Positions 61,243 to 64,000 of a stretch of 64,000 nt of DNA are shown in pieces; positions within the stretch are counted from its first letter, which is position 1, and each line of letters begins with the position of its first letter. Both the position numbers and the translations under genes were made by a program. Origin of the DNA: Novosphingobium sp. ST904. GTDB lineage: Bacteria; Pseudomonadota; Alphaproteobacteria; Sphingomonadales; Sphingomonadaceae. The notes beneath the pieces are model-generated. The model saw nothing but the letters and a program-made list of their open reading frames with translations, was not told the origin of the DNA and did not search any database. The stretch covers positions 160,723 to 224,722 of the forward strand of contig NZ_LGJH01000164.1 in assembly GCF_001298105.1 (NCBI RefSeq), given 5' to 3'.

Positions 61243-62955
61243 GTGAAGAGCGGCAAATGGTTCCTTGTGGCATTGCTTCTCGCCGTGGGGCTGGCGATCC
61301 TGGGAACGACGCCGCCGAGACCCGCTCAGGTCACGGCAGCCGCCCGGGATTTCTCCGCCTTGCGGGCGATGGGCGATGTGGAGCGTATCGCCCGCGCGCC
61401 GCATCCCAGCGGATCGGCCGAACATGCGGCTTTGCGTGGCTACCTGATGCAGCGGCTTGGCGAACTGGGCCTGACGGTGCGCACGCAGGAAGGGACTTTT
61501 CCGGAGGACGCACGCCGGGGCCTGAATGCCCGCAGTGGCGGTAATGCCGCGCGCATCCCGTTGACGAATGTACTCGGCCTTCTGAGGGGATCCGAGCCGA
61601 ACCTGCCCGCCGTGGCGCTGATGGCGCATTATGACAGTGTCTGGGGGTCTCCGGCTGCGGCCGACGATGGGGCGGGAGTTGCGTCGATCCTGGAGACCGT
61701 GCGTGCGCTCTCGCTGGAGCGGGAGCTTCGGCGGGATGTCGTGGTGATTCTCACGGATGGGGAGGAATCCGGGCTGCTGGGGGCGAGGATGTTCTTTGCC
61801 CAGGCCCCTGAAGCGCGGCGGATCGGCGCGATCGTGAACCTGGAAACGCGCGGTGGCGGCGGCAAGGCGAACCTGTTTCAGACATCCGCGCTGAACGGCG
61901 ATGTCGCGCGGCTCTGGGCGGATACGGCACCGCATCCGGCGGGTACGTCGCTGGCAACTTTCATCTACAGCGTCTTGCCTAACGATACCGATCTCTCGGT
62001 GGCGCTGCCGCATGGTTACCCGGCGTGGAACTTCGCCTTCATCGGAAGGCCGGGGCTTTATCATTCGCCGATGGCGACGGCAGACAGTCTCGACCGAGGC
62101 TCTCTTCAGCAGATGGGGGAGCAGACCCTGGGACTTGCACGGGCCCTTGCCCGCAGAGCGGAACTACCGGGCCGGGCGCCGGACGTGGTGTTCTTCGACG
62201 TTTTCGGCCTGTTCGTGGTGCATTATGCGGTCTGGTGGGGCTGGGTGATGCTGGCCGTGGGCTTCGTCGGCCATGGGCTGCTGTCGCTACGCCGGTTCGA
62301 GGGCAGGGCCTTCCTGGATGGTGCTGTGCGAATGCTTGGGCTTGTTCTGGTGACGGCGGGCGCGCTCTATCTGCTCAACCTGTTGTCCGGCGCAGATGGC
62401 CCGGTGAACTATTACGACCGCCTTGCTGCTATCCCGAGGCTCCAGATCGTGGCGTTTTGCGTCAGTATGGCCGTCTCGGTGCTTCTGCTGGGCCGCAAGC
62501 CGGACGGCGAGGCGGGGGAGGCCGGATTGGTGCTGCCCTTGCTTCTGGGCGGCACCGTGTTTCAGGCTTACGCTCCGTCAGCCGCCTATGTGCTAGCGGT
62601 GCCGCTGATGCTGGGAGGCGTAGTGGCGCTGCTGCGAGCGTTCGGGCTTGGCAGTCTGGCGCGGGCGGCGGGAGCGACCGTTGCCGGTGTGGTAACAGGC
62701 TACGCGCTCATGCTCGGCTATTCGCTGTTGCAGGCAGTGGGGCCGACGATGCCGATGGTGGCGGTTCTTCCGTTGGCGATCGCCGTTTGCGCGTTGGTGC
62801 CGCTACAGCCTGCGCTACCTTTACGCGGTTCGCAGGTGCTGGCGGCACTGCTGCTGCTGATGGCCATCGGTGTTTCCCTGTGGCTGCGGCTGGATGCTCC
62901 AGCGGCCAGCATCGCGGCCTATTCGGACGCTGGCAAGAACCACGGTAAGACCTGA
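61243..62955 (+). CDS. M28 family membrane-bound metallopeptidase
   Basis: About 570 aa. An N-terminal membrane anchor (KWFLVALLLAVGLAILGTTP) is followed by an M28 zinc peptidase domain: MAHYDSVWGSPAAADDGAGVA (His/Asp ligands, about residues 126-147), VILTDGEESGLLGARMF (catalytic Glu), IVNLETRGGGGKANLF and GLYHSPMATADS. The second half consists of eight or so membrane helices. This plan resembles ER aminopeptidase ERMP1 and vacuolar PFF1. GTG 61243 has CAGGAGGATC upstream; earlier in-frame codons overlap rpiB's promoter region. Confidence 0.86.
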   Translation: MKSGKWFLVALLLAVGLAILGTTPPRPAQVTAAARDFSALRAMGDVERIARAPHPSGSAEHAALRGYLMQRLGELGLTVRTQEGTFPEDARRGLNARSGGNAARIPLTNVLGLLRGSEPNLPAVALMAHYDSVWGSPAAADDGAGVASILETVRALSLERELRRDVVVILTDGEESGLLGARMFFAQAPEARRIGAIVNLETRGGGGKANLFQTSALNGDVARLWADTAPHPAGTSLATFIYSVLPNDTDLSVALPHGYPAWNFAFIGRPGLYHSPMATADSLDRGSLQQMGEQTLGLARALARRAELPGRAPDVVFFDVFGLFVVHYAVWWGWVMLAVGFVGHGLLSLRRFEGRAFLDGAVRMLGLVLVTAGALYLLNLLSGADGPVNYYDRLAAIPRLQIVAFCVSMAVSVLLLGRKPDGEAGEAGLVLPLLLGGTVFQAYAPSAAYVLAVPLMLGGVVALLRAFGLGSLARAAGATVAGVVTGYALMLGYSLLQAVGPTMPMVAVLPLAIAVCALVPLQPALPLRGSQVLAALLLLMAIGVSLWLRLDAPAASIAAYSDAGKNHGKT

Positions 62956-62958
62956 GCG

Positions 62959-63393
62959 CTATTCGAAGAACTCGGGCGGCGGCTCGCGCAGGTTCCGCGC
63001 GCCGCGCATACCATGCAGGACTAACTTGCTGACCACGGCAGCCAGAGTGGCAATCGGGATGACAGCAAAGATACCCGCTGCATCGATGCTCAAAGCCACG
63101 AAAGATGTCGCGAGAACGCTGCCCAGGAGGGCCAGGAGCATCAGGTAGCCTGCACGCTCACCCTTCTGCTGGGAGAAGCGAAAAGCGCAGGCGAAGGATG
63201 TCGCAAGGATTGCAGCAAGGAGCATGAGTAACGGAGGCGGCAGTGTGAGCAGGAAGGCGGGGCCGGCGATCCGCAGCACTGCCAGCAGGCCCATCAGGAT
63301 CAACGATGGGAAAGTTATGCAGGCACCTGCGGCACAGAGCGTTGCTTCGCGAGCGCCCGCTTCGCTGACAATATCGGTATCCCCGAAGGCCAT
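62959..63393 (-). CDS. Hypothetical four-helix membrane protein, 144 aa
   Basis: No family recognised. Hydropathy shows four spans: GACITFPSLILMGLLAVLRIAG, FLLTLPPPLLMLLAAILATSFACAF, AGYLMLLALLGSVLATSFVAL, and IFAVIPIATLAAVVSKLVL, with short charged loops and a polar C-terminus (REPPPEFFE). Its stop lies three bases from the end of the convergent M28 peptidase gene. ATG 63393 starts the frame cleanly. Confidence 0.7.
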   Translation of the reverse strand: MAFGDTDIVSEAGAREATLCAAGACITFPSLILMGLLAVLRIAGPAFLLTLPPPLLMLLAAILATSFACAFRFSQQKGERAGYLMLLALLGSVLATSFVALSIDAAGIFAVIPIATLAAVVSKLVLHGMRGARNLREPPPEFFE

Positions 63394-63442
63394 GGCTTAT
63401 CGTTCTTCCAACCGGGAGGGAGCATCAGGGGATGATGTCCAT

Positions 63443-63472
63443 AAAAAAGAGCCCCGCCGAAGCGAGGCTCTT
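63443..63472 (-). terminator. Terminator of rpoD
   Basis: AAGAGCC (63447-63453) pairs with GGCTCTT around a GC-rich inner stem; on the minus strand the hairpin is followed by TTTTTTA, about 20 bp past the rpoD stop. Confidence 0.85.
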
Positions 63473-63489
63473 GTATCTTCGTGCAGTTG

Positions 63490-64000
<511 letters not shown>

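Overview
The window looks like chromosomal core sequence of an alphaproteobacterium of the order Sphingomonadales, with Novosphingobium or a close relative the best guess. This rests on high GC, an archaeal-type class I lysyl-tRNA synthetase, the gene orders rpmF-plsX-fabH-ihfA-merR, xseB-ispA-coaD-queA-tgt and rpiB-glyA-nrdR-trmJ, and RcnB, DUF481, TMEM175, DUF1345 and S9/M28 peptidase genes. I saw no transposase, integrase, CRISPR array, rRNA or tRNA.

Layout. 0-6.6 kb: end of cysS, a 2-hydroxyacid dehydrogenase, a ThDP-dependent acetolactate-synthase-like enzyme, two small unknown genes divergent from a LexA-like S24 regulator, an MBL-fold hydrolase and a MAPEG protein. 6.6-9.9 kb: rpmF-plsX-fabH-ihfA-merR. 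9.9-17.5 kb: a DinG-type helicase with sixA, a PadR-DUF2218 pair, lysK, DUF1003 and a 2OG-Fe(II) dioxygenase. 17.5-23 kb: RcnB-like protein, ettA, a small exported protein, a GNAT and an M28 peptidase. 23-30.2 kb is the most accessory-looking part: a CoA-ester lyase, an SDR, a TetR regulator, a translationally coupled LuxE-like/LuxC-like pair (an acyl-reductase module without luciferase), a class A acid phosphatase and a free-standing lipoyl domain. 30.2-34.4 kb: peroxiredoxin, prfB, a lipoprotein-like methyltransferase and a nitronate-monooxygenase-family flavoenzyme. 34.5-41.8 kb: branched-chain amino acid genes leuA and ilvB-ilvN-ilvC, with three envelope genes between them. 41.9-46.8 kb: miaA, serB, DUF1345, purL. 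46.9-56.5 kb: xseB-ispA-coaD-PPIase-queA-ABC transporter-DUF481-tgt, then an S9 peptidase. 56.5-64 kb: rpsD, trmJ, nrdR, a small membrane protein, glyA, rpiB, an M28 membrane peptidase and the 3' part of rpoD.

Two themes stand out. First, at least 13 small indels break 12 otherwise well-conserved genes, including prfB, purL (twice), glyA, miaA, ettA and trmJ. Nearly all are one-base losses at GG or CC, which points to consensus error rather than real gene decay; the genes are annotated across the breaks. Second, there are readable cis-regulatory elements: a leucine-rich leader peptide upstream of leuA, a hairpin and Ile/Val-containing leader reading frame upstream of ilvB, a palindromic operator over the S24 regulator's promoter, repeated boxes before the PadR gene, and a palindrome in the tetR/luxE-like divergent region.
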